Below, piece after piece: positions 46,336 through 55,056 of a stretch of 64,000 nucleotides of DNA (position 1 is its first letter; the number at the start of each line of letters is the position of its first letter). Made by a program: the position numbers and the translations under genes. The stretch comes from DRTC01 sp964521025 (GTDB lineage Bacteria; Cloacimonadota; Cloacimonadia; Cloacimonadales; TCS61). The stretch lies in contig CAZFPK010000014.1 in the NCBI GenBank assembly GCA_964521025.1, forward strand, positions 5,309-69,308, given 5' to 3'. The notes beneath the pieces were generated by a model, which made no database searches, was not told where the DNA came from, and saw only the letters and a list, made by a program, of their open reading frames with translations.

Positions 46336-46707
46336 TCAGATAATCAAATATATAGTAACAAACAATTGAATTAGAGATACAATCAGGATCGATAAAAGAA
46401 TGAATTTTGAGATAGGTTTATTAAACTCGTTTCGACCTTTCTTCAGAAAATATGTATGGATGGAAAATGCAAATAGACCTGTAAAACATAAGATTAAGGA
46501 AAATATCAAACCTGTTAGTGACTGTCTATAAACTAAAATCAGTCCATAAATAATAATGAATAAAAAAGGAAAGTGGAGCAACAAGAATCCGGTAATATCT
46601 CCCGGAATTTTGAATAATTCCCATTCTTTCCAGTAAGCAGAATCAATTTCATGATTGATCAATAATATAGTATTTATTAAATACAACCAAAATAAAAAAT
46701 CGTTCAA
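46336..46707 (-). CDS. Four-helix membrane protein (DUF6713-like)
   Basis: 123 residues with about four transmembrane segments. The conserved-looking opening LLINHEIDSAYWKEWELFKIPGDITGFLL resembles the DUF6713 family as I remember it. The start codon is TTG with GGGAG six bases upstream. It sits upstream of the glycosyltransferase on the same strand, 25 bases away, so they could share a transcript. Function unknown. Confidence 0.7.
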   Translation of the reverse strand: MNDFLFWLYLINTILLINHEIDSAYWKEWELFKIPGDITGFLLLHFPFLFIIIYGLILVYRQSLTGLIFSLILCFTGLFAFSIHTYFLKKGRNEFNKPISKFILLSILIVSLIQLFVTIYLII

Positions 46708-46798
46708 TTATTTCTCCCAAGTTGCGTTGGTTGATTAACTCAACTTTTTCAAGAACAGTGTGAATTTTGGACATCTCCAATTTTGAGATGATCAAGCA

Positions 46799-46858
46799 GT
46801 TTTAAGCTGCAGATTCTTCGGAAGAACTCCTTTGGGAGAATCCTCAGAATGACAAAAT
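46799..46858. repeat. Dispersed 'agaatgaca' repeat
   Basis: Sequence of the type TGCAGATTCTTCGGAAG...TCCTTTGGGAG...TCAGAATGACA. A close copy lies at 47812-47866 and weaker ones near 1540, 13260 and 32660-32730. Similar strings are familiar as intergenic repeats in many draft genomes; origin unknown. Confidence 0.6.
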
Positions 46859-46860
46859 AT

Positions 46861-47655
46861 TTAACTTCTTTTATAATATGTCATCGCTTCCGGTAGTAAT
46901 TTCTGCAAATTACTAATCCTCGTCTGATCAGAGGGATGTGTACTCATAAATTCCGGAATGGAAGCACCTTTCATTTCCGACATTCTCTGCCAGAAAGCAA
47001 TTGCTTCCTCCGGATTATATCCAGCCATTGCCATAAAGATCAAACCGAGATGATCTGCTTCGTTTTCATGCAATCTGCTGAATGGAAGCATATAACCGAA
47101 TTGAGCTCCGACCCCGAAAGCAGTCATCCAGAGTTGCTGCGTTTCCTGCGGTTTTTGTTCCAATGCTTTTGCCAGAGCCATTCCTCCCATTTGCGTTACC
47201 AATCCCTGACTCATCCTTTCACTACCGTGTCCGGCAATCGCATGTGCAATCTCGTGTCCCATCACAACTGCCAAACCTGTTTCAGTTTTGGTGATGGGTA
47301 GAATTCCGGTGTAAACAACGACTTTTCCACCCGGCATACACCAGGCATTGACATCTTTGCTTTCGACCAGGTTGAATTCCCAAGCATAACCTTTCAATTG
47401 GTTGGACATCCCTTTTTCGGCAAAATACTTTTCAACTGCTTTCTGTATATTTTTACCGACTCTTTTCACCATTCCGGCTTGTTTAGTTTTTTCGATAACT
47501 TTATTGGATTTCAGGAAATTTCCATACTCCTGGAAACTCATGGAATTGATGGTTTCTGTGGGAATAATATTGAATGATTTTCTGCCGGTAATGGGAACAG
47601 TAGAGCACGAAATAAGGAAAATTATCAATAAAAAAAGTGCTAAAAATTTCCGCAT
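46861..47655 (-). CDS. M48-family zinc metalloprotease lipoprotein
   Basis: 264 residues. Lipoprotein signal with lipobox LISC (Cys about 17), then the M48 catalytic region: HEIAHAIAGHGSERMSQ with the HExxH zinc site, and the third ligand Glu in LHENEADHLGLIFMAMAGY. The family (LoiP/BepA-like) degrades misfolded outer-membrane proteins in the periplasm. GGAGG precedes the ATG. It is a single gene, flanked on both sides by the same repeat family (46800-46858 and 47812-47866). Confidence 0.93.
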   Translation of the reverse strand: MRKFLALFLLIIFLISCSTVPITGRKSFNIIPTETINSMSFQEYGNFLKSNKVIEKTKQAGMVKRVGKNIQKAVEKYFAEKGMSNQLKGYAWEFNLVESKDVNAWCMPGGKVVVYTGILPITKTETGLAVVMGHEIAHAIAGHGSERMSQGLVTQMGGMALAKALEQKPQETQQLWMTAFGVGAQFGYMLPFSRLHENEADHLGLIFMAMAGYNPEEAIAFWQRMSEMKGASIPEFMSTHPSDQTRISNLQKLLPEAMTYYKRS

Positions 47656-47811
47656 TTTTCCTCCCCTAATTTAATTTCTGTCATTCTGTTTTGTCATCAT
47701 GCTTCATAATATGAGGAATTTGATTTTCTTTCTTTTCAAATTCCCCAAATCCAGGAACATTCTCGCTTTTCTCACAAATTAGTAGATTCAAGTTTCGGAA
47801 TGTGATTGCGT

Positions 47812-47866
47812 TTTAGTTGCAGATTCTTCGTGAAATTTCCTTTGTGAGATCGCTCAGAATGACAGT
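47812..47866. repeat. Dispersed 'agaatgaca' repeat, second copy
   Basis: TTGCAGATTCTTCGTGAA...TCCTTTGTGAGA...CTCAGAATGACAG, the same family as 46799-46858. The two copies flank the M48 protease gene in the same orientation. Confidence 0.6.
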
Positions 47867-47871
47867 ATGAT

Positions 47872-48450
47872 TTATTCTCTCTCCAAATTGTCATTAATCG
47901 TACATCGATCGATGGAAACAAACTGATCATTTTCCAGTCTCGGAGGTCGTTCTTCCTCCAGAATTTTTTGTTTTTCGTTCAAATCGGGATCGATTTCCTC
48001 TGATTTTTTTCCTATGACCAGAATTGTCAGCAATTTCATCTTTTCGGGAATATGCAAAATATTTTTTATTTTTTTATTTTTGAATCCGGCGATTGGGTGA
48101 ACAACCAATCCCATTTCTGTTGCTCGCAGAATCATAAAAGCAGTTGCCAAACCAGTATCGAAATTTGCATATTTCCTGTTTTTAATAATGCAATCGAGAT
48201 TTTTGTGAGTATAAACCGCAATCAGAAGAGATGCTTTGCAGCACCATTCATTTCCTTTCTTCAGAGCAGTGAAACATTGTTCCAATACATCTTTATCTCC
48301 GACGAAAACAAATCTCCACGGCTGTTTATTAAAGCATGATGGAGCGAATTTCGCCGCCCTTGCGAGTTCAGCGATGATTTCATTCGTGACTTTAAAAGGT
48401 TCCAAAGAACGATAGGATCTTCGTTGTTCGATTATTTCTTTAACTGTCAT
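47872..48450 (-). CDS. Nitroreductase-family flavoprotein
   Basis: 192 residues, the usual size. Family signatures: EIIEQRRSYRSLEPFKV at the start (FMN phosphate-binding Arg-Arg-Ser), AARAAKFAPSCFNKQPWRFVFV-like core and the C-terminal ILVIGKKSEE. These FMN enzymes reduce nitro or other conjugated groups with NAD(P)H. The ATG overlaps the racemase stop by four bases and uses GAGGAAAA inside that gene, so they are translationally coupled. Substrate not predictable. Confidence 0.9.
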   Translation of the reverse strand: MTVKEIIEQRRSYRSLEPFKVTNEIIAELARAAKFAPSCFNKQPWRFVFVGDKDVLEQCFTALKKGNEWCCKASLLIAVYTHKNLDCIIKNRKYANFDTGLATAFMILRATEMGLVVHPIAGFKNKKIKNILHIPEKMKLLTILVIGKKSEEIDPDLNEKQKILEEERPPRLENDQFVSIDRCTINDNLERE

Positions 48451-49148
48451 TTTTCCTCGAAAGTTTTTAGAGCAAATTCGACTGCTGCTTTTGCATGTAT
48501 TTCCAGAGTATCAAAAATTGGAATATTTGCATCTTGCTGTTTTATAAGCAACGGAATTTCAGTACATCCTAAGATCACACCTTGAGCATTTTTCTTTTCT
48601 AATTTTTTGATGATTTCAATAAATTTCTTCTTCGATAAAATATCGAATCTACCAAGACAAAGTTCTTTAAAAATAACCCGGTGAATAAATTCTCTATCTT
48701 CTTTTCCTGGGATTATCACTTTAATATCGAATTGCCGGTTCAGTCTCTTTCTGTAAAAATCATCCGTCATCGTGGATTTTGTTCCGAGTAATCCGACTTT
48801 CGTCAATCCTTTTTCTTTTATCTTTCCGGCAGTTACATCAGCGATATGCAGGATGGGAATATTCACTTTTTCCTGAACTTGTTCTGCAGCTTTATGCATT
48901 GTATTGGCACAAATGAGAATAAAGTCCGCTCCGGCTCTTTCAAGAGTTTCCGCAGCATCGATCAATTTTTTAAAAATTTGAGTCCAGTCATTTACCAAAC
49001 TGTAAATCTCTTCAAAATCAAAGGAATAAAGCAGGATCTTTGCGGAATGTTTTTTTCCTAATTTCCGATTTACCGTTTGATTGATGATGCGATAATATTC
49101 TTTAGTCGATTCCCAGCTGGTTCCTCCGATTAGTCCAATCGTTTTCAT
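48447..49148 (-). CDS. Aspartate/glutamate racemase family protein
   Basis: 233 residues. It opens with IGLIGGTSWESTKEYYRIIN and carries both active-site cysteines: FILICANTMHKAAEQV (first half) and GVILGCTEIPLLI (second half). This is the cofactor-independent two-base racemase family, usually acting on aspartate. It is coupled to the nitroreductase downstream. The product might be D-aspartate for peptidoglycan or catabolism; which is not indicated. Confidence 0.9.
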   Translation of the reverse strand: MKTIGLIGGTSWESTKEYYRIINQTVNRKLGKKHSAKILLYSFDFEEIYSLVNDWTQIFKKLIDAAETLERAGADFILICANTMHKAAEQVQEKVNIPILHIADVTAGKIKEKGLTKVGLLGTKSTMTDDFYRKRLNRQFDIKVIIPGKEDREFIHRVIFKELCLGRFDILSKKKFIEIIKKLEKKNAQGVILGCTEIPLLIKQQDANIPIFDTLEIHAKAAVEFALKTFEEK

Positions 49149-49211
49149 AATGCAGAACAGAATTATATTCTGTTAGTTTTTTCCTTTTTCACAGATTCCA
49201 AATCTGTGTTA

Positions 49212-49670
49212 CTATTTCATTCCAAACCAGGGACCTTCATCCAGAACTTGGAGAAAATAATCTTTATCTTCCTTTTTCTTGATTTCCTGTCCGGCTTCTT
49301 TAGCCATTTTATAATATTTTTCGCTTTCTTCTTTTCTGCCATTTAGAGCTAAAGCTCTGGCAAAGCACTCGAAAGCAAAACCTTTCCTGAAGTCTCCGAT
49401 CTTGTGTTTTTCAGTTAATTCCACACAAATCTTTGCATGATGAAGAGCAGCTTCCGGTCTTTTCAGAATAGTATAAACATGAGAACACATCCATTCACCA
49501 TTCTGGATATTTTCCGGAGTTCCTATCCTGCTCCAATGGTATAAAGATGAATGCGCGGTATTGATCATCATTTCATCATCTTCCGGAGTTCTGTCTTTTT
49601 TCTCCAACAAATCCCAGGTATAATTATACAAACCGGCAGCAAAAGCCTGATGGGCTTCTCTTACTGTCAT
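49212..49670 (-). CDS. Hypothetical alpha-helical (TPR-like) protein
   Basis: About 152 residues, soluble, helical, with TPR-like content (AHQAFAAGLYNYTWDLLEKKDRTPEDDEMM and AFECFARALALNGRKEESEKYYKMAKEAG). I recognise it only as a conserved hypothetical of the tetratricopeptide type. Two good starts exist: ATG at 49668-49670 with AAAGGAG upstream, and ATG at 49689-49691 with GAGGAG upstream, adding seven residues. No neighbour suggests a partner. Confidence 0.7.
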   Translation of the reverse strand: MTVREAHQAFAAGLYNYTWDLLEKKDRTPEDDEMMINTAHSSLYHWSRIGTPENIQNGEWMCSHVYTILKRPEAALHHAKICVELTEKHKIGDFRKGFAFECFARALALNGRKEESEKYYKMAKEAGQEIKKKEDKDYFLQVLDEGPWFGMK

Positions 49671-49755
49671 TTTCCTTTCTCCTTTTTGCATGATTTTCTC
49701 CTCTTTATAATCTATAATTGAGTCCACTCTAAAAACATTATTTTAGATAAAATGA

Positions 49756-49854
49756 AACTGTTGAAACAGTTAAAGTGTTTTTCTATTTTCATTAACCATC
49801 AACTTAAGTTGGTGGTTAATAATAAGATAGAGACCTCCAACCGATTCATCGGTT
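49756..49854. repeat. Three small palindromes in one intergenic gap
   Basis: AACTGTT-GA-AACAGTT at 49756-49771; a 30-base near-perfect palindrome at 49791-49820 (half ATTAACCATCAACTT, one mismatch); and AACCGAT-TC-ATCGGTT at 49839-49854. None is followed by a clear T-run that would make a normal terminator. Confidence 0.65.
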
Positions 49855-49930
49855 TCAAATTAACTAATGAATTTTCTAACATATCATTAATTATTACCTT
49901 TTCAGATTAAATTCATAATTATTATCAAAA

Positions 49931-50716
49931 TCATTCAAAATCTATCAATTCGATGTCAAAAGTCAGTTCTGCTTTTGGAGGTATTTTTGGAGGTCTTCCC
50001 GGTTCACCGTAAGCAAGTTCATAAGGAATAATAAACCTGATCTTTCCACCTTTTTTCATGAAAGAAACTCCTTCATCCCAACCTTTGATGACTTTTCCAG
50101 CTCCCAACTCGAACTTAAATGGTTGTCCTCTTTCCACCGAAGAATCGAACATTGTGCCATCAGCGAGATAACCGCTGTAATGAACGGTAACCATATCCCC
50201 TTCTTGTGGAGATTCTCCTTCGCCTGGAATTATTACATAAAATTTTAAACCGGTTTGGGAATATATGGCATCGATTCCTTTAGTATTGAAAGGTTTATAT
50301 TTCGGAGCTTTGATTGTATCGACCAATTCCACATCGAAGATCAATGTCGCATGGGAAGGGATCTTTCCAAAACTTTTTTCTCCATAACCTAATTCGGGAG
50401 GAATGACCAAAGTAGCTTTATCTCCTACTCTTAATAAAGCAATTCCCTCATCCCATCCTTTGATCACACGACCTGCTCCTAATTCAAATTCAAATGGTTG
50501 ACCCCTCTCGATCGAACTATCGAAAACTTCGCCATTTTCCAGTTTGCCGGTATAATGAACTTTTACTTTGTCGCCTATATTTGCTTGTTCTCCGCTTCCC
50601 GACTCTGTTATTTTGTATTTTAAACCGGTTTCGGTTGTGATGTATTCGGCGGCTATTTTAGAACCGAACAGGGACAAAATTAACAGTAGAGAAAATAATT
50701 TGCACTTGTTTCTCAT
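49931..50716 (-). CDS. Exported double-domain FKBP peptidyl-prolyl isomerase
   Basis: About 261 residues from the ATG at 50714-50716, which has AAGGAG upstream and starts a signal peptide (MRNKCKLFSLLLILSLFGSKIAA). Two tandem FKBP domains follow: about 30-128 (VKVHYTGKLENGEVFDSS...AFGYG-type end LGYGEKSFGKIPSHATLIFDVELV) and about 155-261 (VTVHYSGYLADGTMFDSS...YELAYGEPGRPPKIPPKAELTFDIELI). It catalyses proline isomerisation during folding outside the cytoplasm. Two FKBP domains in one chain are less usual. An internal duplication is clear from near-identical motifs. Confidence 0.93.
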   Translation of the reverse strand: MRNKCKLFSLLLILSLFGSKIAAEYITTETGLKYKITESGSGEQANIGDKVKVHYTGKLENGEVFDSSIERGQPFEFELGAGRVIKGWDEGIALLRVGDKATLVIPPELGYGEKSFGKIPSHATLIFDVELVDTIKAPKYKPFNTKGIDAIYSQTGLKFYVIIPGEGESPQEGDMVTVHYSGYLADGTMFDSSVERGQPFKFELGAGKVIKGWDEGVSFMKKGGKIRFIIPYELAYGEPGRPPKIPPKAELTFDIELIDFE

Positions 50717-50848
50717 CTCAACTCCTTTTAAATTTTTAGATAGCACAAATTTAAAATCCATACAGCTTTGTCAAATTGAAATTATGGAATATCTAAAAAT
50801 CTTGACTTTAATTTGTATCAAAAAAATTTTTAGTGCAGGTTTGATAAA

Positions 50849-52039
50849 ATGAAAATCGTAATTGCACCCGATTCTTTTAAGGGAAGTCTGAACGCTAAAA
50901 AAGTGTCGGATTCTGTCGAAAAAGGATTTAAAAAAGTATTTTCTCGTGCGGATTATATCAAAGTTCCTATTTCTGATGGTGGAGAAGGATTTCTGCAGGT
51001 ATTAATCGATGCAACTAAAGGAAAAAAAAATTCTGAAATCGTTACAAATCCTTTGGGAAATAAGATCGAAGCAGAATATGGAATTTCAGGAGACGGAAAA
51101 ACAGCGATCATTGAAATGGCACAGGCTTCCGGCTTGATGCTGCTCCCTAAAGAAAAATACAATCCGATGATGGCAACATCTTTCGGTACCGGGGAATTGA
51201 TCAAAGCAGCATTGGATAAAGGATTCAGGAAATTTATCATCGGTCTCGGGGGAAGTGCGACCAATGACGGAGGAGCCGGAGCAGTTCAATCTCTGGGAGT
51301 AAAATTGTCAGATAAAAATGGAAATAACATTCCGGTCGGAGGAGCAGGTCTGAGGGAATTAGAAAATATCGATATTTCTAAAATGGATAAAAGGATTTAT
51401 GAATGCGGAATGCTCGCCGCCTGCGATGTCGATAATCCTTTGACAGGAAAAAAAGGAGCATCAGTTGTTTATGCAAAGCAGAAAGGAGCTACGGAGGAAG
51501 AAGTAAAAATCCTGGAAAAGAACCTGAAGCAATTTGCTCAAATGATCAAAAAAGATTTGAAGATCGATGTTGAAAATATTCCATATTCGGGAGCAGCTGG
51601 AGGTTTGGGTGCAGGTTTGTATGCTTTCCTTAAAGCAAAACTGGAATCCGGATTTGCGATAGTTAATAAATATACGAGACTCACAGAAAAAATAAAAAAA
51701 TCGAACCTGGTCATTACCGGGGAAGGTGAGATGGATTTTCAAACCGAATTCGGGAAAGTTCCTTTTGAAGTAGCAAAAATTGCGAAGGAAAATGAAATTC
51801 CTGTTTTTTCTATCGTTGGAAATTTAAGGATAACACATTGTGGATTCAATCAACATTTTGAAAAGATATACAGTCTAACTTCAGTAAAAATCTCAAAGGA
51901 AGATGCAATGAAAAATGCGGAAAAATATTTGATCGAGGTTTCGAAAGAAGCCGCTATGTATTTGAAAACTCACCCTATGCGTCTTCGCCGGACTAAAACC
52001 CAAAGTCTCTTGAGAAGAGAGGGAAATAATAAGGAATGA
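50849..52039 (+). CDS. Glycerate 2-kinase (GarK/GlxK family)
   Basis: 396 residues. Family signatures: IVIAPDSFKGSLNAKKVSDSVEKG, PISDGGEGFLQVL, LGGSATNDGGAGAVQSLGV, and SGAAGGLGAGLYAFL, with LVITGEGEMDFQTEFGKVPFEVA near the end. It phosphorylates D-glycerate to 2-phosphoglycerate. The last ~21 residues (from HPMRLRRTKTQ) extend past the usual end and read like translated repeat DNA (CTCTTGAGAAGAGAGGG). A hydroxypyruvate/glyoxylate reductase gene follows 75 bases downstream, giving a two-step hydroxypyruvate-to-glycolysis route. Confidence 0.93.
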   Translation: MKIVIAPDSFKGSLNAKKVSDSVEKGFKKVFSRADYIKVPISDGGEGFLQVLIDATKGKKNSEIVTNPLGNKIEAEYGISGDGKTAIIEMAQASGLMLLPKEKYNPMMATSFGTGELIKAALDKGFRKFIIGLGGSATNDGGAGAVQSLGVKLSDKNGNNIPVGGAGLRELENIDISKMDKRIYECGMLAACDVDNPLTGKKGASVVYAKQKGATEEEVKILEKNLKQFAQMIKKDLKIDVENIPYSGAAGGLGAGLYAFLKAKLESGFAIVNKYTRLTEKIKKSNLVITGEGEMDFQTEFGKVPFEVAKIAKENEIPVFSIVGNLRITHCGFNQHFEKIYSLTSVKISKEDAMKNAEKYLIEVSKEAAMYLKTHPMRLRRTKTQSLLRREGNNKE

Positions 52040-52114
52040 ATAAATTTCCGTTAAATAACTCCCTTCTGCTTTCAGGAGAAGGGCTGGGGATGAGGTAAAA
52101 AGGAGAATATCAAA

Positions 52115-53080
52115 ATGAAACCAAAAATATTTGTAACCAGGTTACTTCCCAGACCGGCAATGGATAAATTAAAGGAAGTTTTTGAAGTAAAAGTTAATCC
52201 CGAAGATAGAGTCCTTTCCAAACAGGAATTGATAGTTGGAGCAAAATGGTGTGAAATTCTGCTTTGCCTGTTGAACGATAAGATCGATGCAGAAATTTTG
52301 AATGTGAATCCGAATTTAAAAGGAATTTCCAATTATGCAGTCGGTTTTAATAATATCGATATCCAAACAGCAACCAAAAGGAAAATTCCTGTCTGCAATA
52401 CTCCCGGAGTTCTGACCGAAACAACCGCAGATATGACCTGGGCTTTGATCTTTGCAGTAGCTCGCCGGATCGTGGAATCCGATAAATTTAATCGAGCCGG
52501 GAAGTTTAAAGGCTGGGGTCCTTTGTTCTTTCTCGGTAATGATATCTTTGGAAAAACTCTGGGGATTATCGGAGCCGGAAGGATCGGAACTGCTGTTGCC
52601 AAACGAACGAGTGGATTTCAAATGAAAGTTCTTTATACGGATGATCTTCCAAATAAAGAAATTGAAAATTCTGTTGATGCGAAAAAAGTCGAATTCGAAT
52701 ATTTACTCGAAAATTCCGATTTTGTCTCGCTTCATGTTCCTTTGGTACCAGGAACAATAAATTTAATTAGTGAAAAAGAATTGAAAATGATGAAAAAAAC
52801 TGCTTTCCTCATAAACACCGCGAGAGGAGCGGTCGTAGATGAAAAAATTCTGGTCAAAGCCCTAAAAGAGAATTGGATTGCCGGAGCAGGACTCGATGTC
52901 TACACGAATGAACCGGAAATGACAAAAGGACTTGCGGAATGTGAAAATGCTGTCCTGACTCCACATACTGCCAGCGCCACCATCGAGACCAGGACAAAAA
53001 TGGGACTTCTCGCAGCTGAAAATGCGATTGCGATTATTCAAGGAAGGATTCCCGGGCATATTGTTAATCCGGGTGTATAA
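52115..53080 (+). CDS. Glyoxylate/hydroxypyruvate reductase (D-2-hydroxyacid dehydrogenase)
   Basis: 321 residues. Rossmann motif GIIGAGRIGTAVAKR, catalytic-site regions NTARGAVVDEKILVKALKE, GLDVYTNEPEM (Glu) and LTPHTASAT (His). The opening KIFVTRLLPRPAMDKLKEVF fits GyaR-type glyoxylate/hydroxypyruvate reductases. It reduces hydroxypyruvate to D-glycerate (or glyoxylate to glycolate) with NAD(P)H; the glycerate kinase upstream would use the product. AAGGAG precedes the ATG. Confidence 0.92.
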   Translation: MKPKIFVTRLLPRPAMDKLKEVFEVKVNPEDRVLSKQELIVGAKWCEILLCLLNDKIDAEILNVNPNLKGISNYAVGFNNIDIQTATKRKIPVCNTPGVLTETTADMTWALIFAVARRIVESDKFNRAGKFKGWGPLFFLGNDIFGKTLGIIGAGRIGTAVAKRTSGFQMKVLYTDDLPNKEIENSVDAKKVEFEYLLENSDFVSLHVPLVPGTINLISEKELKMMKKTAFLINTARGAVVDEKILVKALKENWIAGAGLDVYTNEPEMTKGLAECENAVLTPHTASATIETRTKMGLLAAENAIAIIQGRIPGHIVNPGV

Positions 53081-53137
53081 AAAATATTTCTATTTCCTCT
53101 CTTGACAAAAAATCTTCCCTAAAATTTCTCAATTTCA

Positions 53138-53276
53138 TCACCGAGTAATTGTTTCTAAATCCGGTTTGACTGGATATGAGCGATTACCGATAGGGTAAAC
53201 CCGGAAACAGGTTTACCTTCCGTGTTTGAAAAGGTGAGCGAGGATTTTCCTCCTTACCTTATAAATAAAAAGGAGG
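53138..53276 (+). promoter_or_regulatory. Candidate Moco/Tuco-type riboswitch leader
   Basis: A structured leader before the porin-tup-moe/moa genes. Visible pairings: closing stem TCACC (53138-53142) with GGTGA (53233-53237); ATCCGGT / ACTGGAT (53159-53165, 53169-53175); GGTAAACC / GGTTTACC (53194-53201, 53210-53217) with loop CGGAAACA. After it, GAGGA can pair with TCCTC (53240-53244, 53248-53252), while CCTCCTT (53249-53255) is an exact complement of the ribosome site AAGGAGG (53270-53276). These exclude each other, as expected of a translational switch. Class assignment rests on context and my memory of the motif. Confidence 0.55.
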
Positions 53277-53283
53277 TTGAAAG

Positions 53284-54258
53284 TTGAAAAATAAATCATT
53301 CAACGGACTATTTACTAAACAATTCGTAATTCTGATTTTTTCCCTGATCCTTACCGGTAATTTAATTTCTGAAAAAACCGAATTGTCAATGCTGCTCTGG
53401 AGTAGATATACTTTAGCAAGAGATTCGGAATCGGATGATCTGATCGAAAACGGTTTTGCCTTGAAACGAGGTTATCTTACTGTAAAACAGACCTTTACTG
53501 AAAAGATCAAAGGTAGATTTACCACTGATATCAGTTCCTCCGATGAAGACTTCGATGCCGGAGGATCGGGTCTTAAAGTTAAATATGCTTATCTGGAATT
53601 TGCTGATCTTTTTCCATTTGGAAAAAACAAACTACAAGCCGGACTAATTAAGAATTATTTTGGTGGTTCTCCTGATTACATTGGAATTATTGTCGATCCT
53701 GCTTTTGTCGTTCAGGAAGGAATTGTTGCGTCCGTCGATTATGGAGCAGCCTTTTCCGGTTCAAAAGGAATTTTCAACTATATTCTGGAAATTGTAAATG
53801 GAGAAGGTTATACGAATTGCGGTTCTAAAATAGATACAAAACCCGTTTTTATCGGCGACCTAAAAACCTTTCCTGCAGAATTTATCTCTCTCGGAACTTC
53901 ATATCTTTCCAACAATGAATTTGATGCTATTTCTGTTCTTACCGATCTCAAAATCGATAAATTTGAGACAAGAATTGAATTTATTCAGAAAACTATAGAA
54001 ACGGAAAATGAAACCGGATTTTCCATTACTCCTGCTTTGAACTTAAATAAAATCCAATTAACAGGTCGCTTCGATTCCTGGGAAAATGATCATCAAAGAA
54101 TGGTTGCCGGGATAAACTGGAACCTTCACAATAAAGACAAAAATGCGATCATTCTACAAACAAATGTAGAAAGAGCCTTTGATAAAATAAATAATACACA
54201 TAAAGACTATTTTTATCTGCAGTTCGTCTGGATGTTTGCCAGGAATCTCGGAATGTAA
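53284..54258 (+). CDS. Porin-like outer-membrane beta-barrel protein linked to tungstate uptake
   Basis: 324 residues, start TTG with AAGGAGG seven bases upstream. Signal peptide about 12-30 (FVILIFSLILTGNLIS). The body is alternating beta-barrel-like strands (ALKRGYLTVKQTFTEKIKGRFTTDIS, LKVKYAYLEFADLFPFGKNKLQAGLIKNYFGG) ending in a hydrophobic strand YFYLQFVWMFARNLGM. It resembles phosphate-selective/OprO-P-like porins. The tupA ATG follows its stop codon with no gap, so the two are co-translated. Inferred role: outer-membrane passage of tungstate or molybdate. Confidence 0.7.
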   Translation: MKNKSFNGLFTKQFVILIFSLILTGNLISEKTELSMLLWSRYTLARDSESDDLIENGFALKRGYLTVKQTFTEKIKGRFTTDISSSDEDFDAGGSGLKVKYAYLEFADLFPFGKNKLQAGLIKNYFGGSPDYIGIIVDPAFVVQEGIVASVDYGAAFSGSKGIFNYILEIVNGEGYTNCGSKIDTKPVFIGDLKTFPAEFISLGTSYLSNNEFDAISVLTDLKIDKFETRIEFIQKTIETENETGFSITPALNLNKIQLTGRFDSWENDHQRMVAGINWNLHNKDKNAIILQTNVERAFDKINNTHKDYFYLQFVWMFARNLGM

Positions 54259-55056
54259 ATGGATAAATTTCTTTTAATACTCGGAGTTTTAGGTGTAGTT
54301 CTCTCTGGATGTTCCGATAACAGAAACCTGAAACTTGCAACTACAACCAGCACGGAAAACAGCGAACTTCTGGATCATCTTATTCCGGTATTTACGAATG
54401 AGACAGGAATAACTGTGAAGGTGATTGCAGTCGGAACCGGAAAAGCGATCAAACTCGGGGAAAACGGAGATGTGGATGTCATCCTGGTTCACGCTAGAGA
54501 AGCTGAAGATAAATTTGTTAAAGATGGATTCGGTGTGAACAGGAAAGATGTGATGCATAATGATTTTATCTTGATCGGAAGACCCGAAGATGCTGCCGGT
54601 ATTAAAAAAGCAAAAACTGTTGTAGAAGCTTTGCACCTGATCGCTCAAAAAGAAGCGAATTTCTTTTCACGCGGGGACGACTCCGGTACTCATAAAAGAG
54701 AGAAACAACTCTGGGAAGTAGCAGAAATCGAGCCTGCCGGAAAATGGTATAAAGAGGTTGGTCAAGGAATGGGCGCTGTGATCTTGATGGCAAATGAGAC
54801 CGAAGCTCTTACGCTTACCGATCGCGGAACTTTCCTGGCAATGAAGAATAAAATTTCTTTAGAAATTCTGTTTGAAGACGACAAAGAACTTTTCAATCCT
54901 TACGGAGTGATCGCTGTGAATCCTGAAAAACACAGGGAGACGAATTATCGGGCTGCGATGGAATTCATAGATTGGATCACCGGGAAAAAAGCACAAAACA
55001 TGATCGATGACTTCAGGAAAAACGGGGAACAACTTTTTTATCCGAATACACTCTGA
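54259..55056 (+). CDS. tupA: Tungstate-binding lipoprotein TupA
   Basis: 265 residues. Lipoprotein signal with lipobox LSGC (Cys about 18), then the oxyanion-binding core KLATTTSTENSELLDHLIP, the Ser/Thr-rich signature of TupA/WtpA-type proteins, VDVILVHAREAEDKFV, FFSRGDDSGTHKRE and LTLTDRGTFLAM. TupA binds tungstate (some bind molybdate too) and delivers it to TupBC. The start ATG directly follows the porin stop. The stop TGA is inside a hairpin repeat (55051-55099). Confidence 0.94.
   Translation: MDKFLLILGVLGVVLSGCSDNRNLKLATTTSTENSELLDHLIPVFTNETGITVKVIAVGTGKAIKLGENGDVDVILVHAREAEDKFVKDGFGVNRKDVMHNDFILIGRPEDAAGIKKAKTVVEALHLIAQKEANFFSRGDDSGTHKREKQLWEVAEIEPAGKWYKEVGQGMGAVILMANETEALTLTDRGTFLAMKNKISLEILFEDDKELFNPYGVIAVNPEKHRETNYRAAMEFIDWITGKKAQNMIDDFRKNGEQLFYPNTL

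Noticed and set aside
53102..53125. Promoter TTGACA with TAAAAT before the tungstate operon
   Set aside because: The boxes are only 12 bases apart, too close for a standard sigma-70 promoter.
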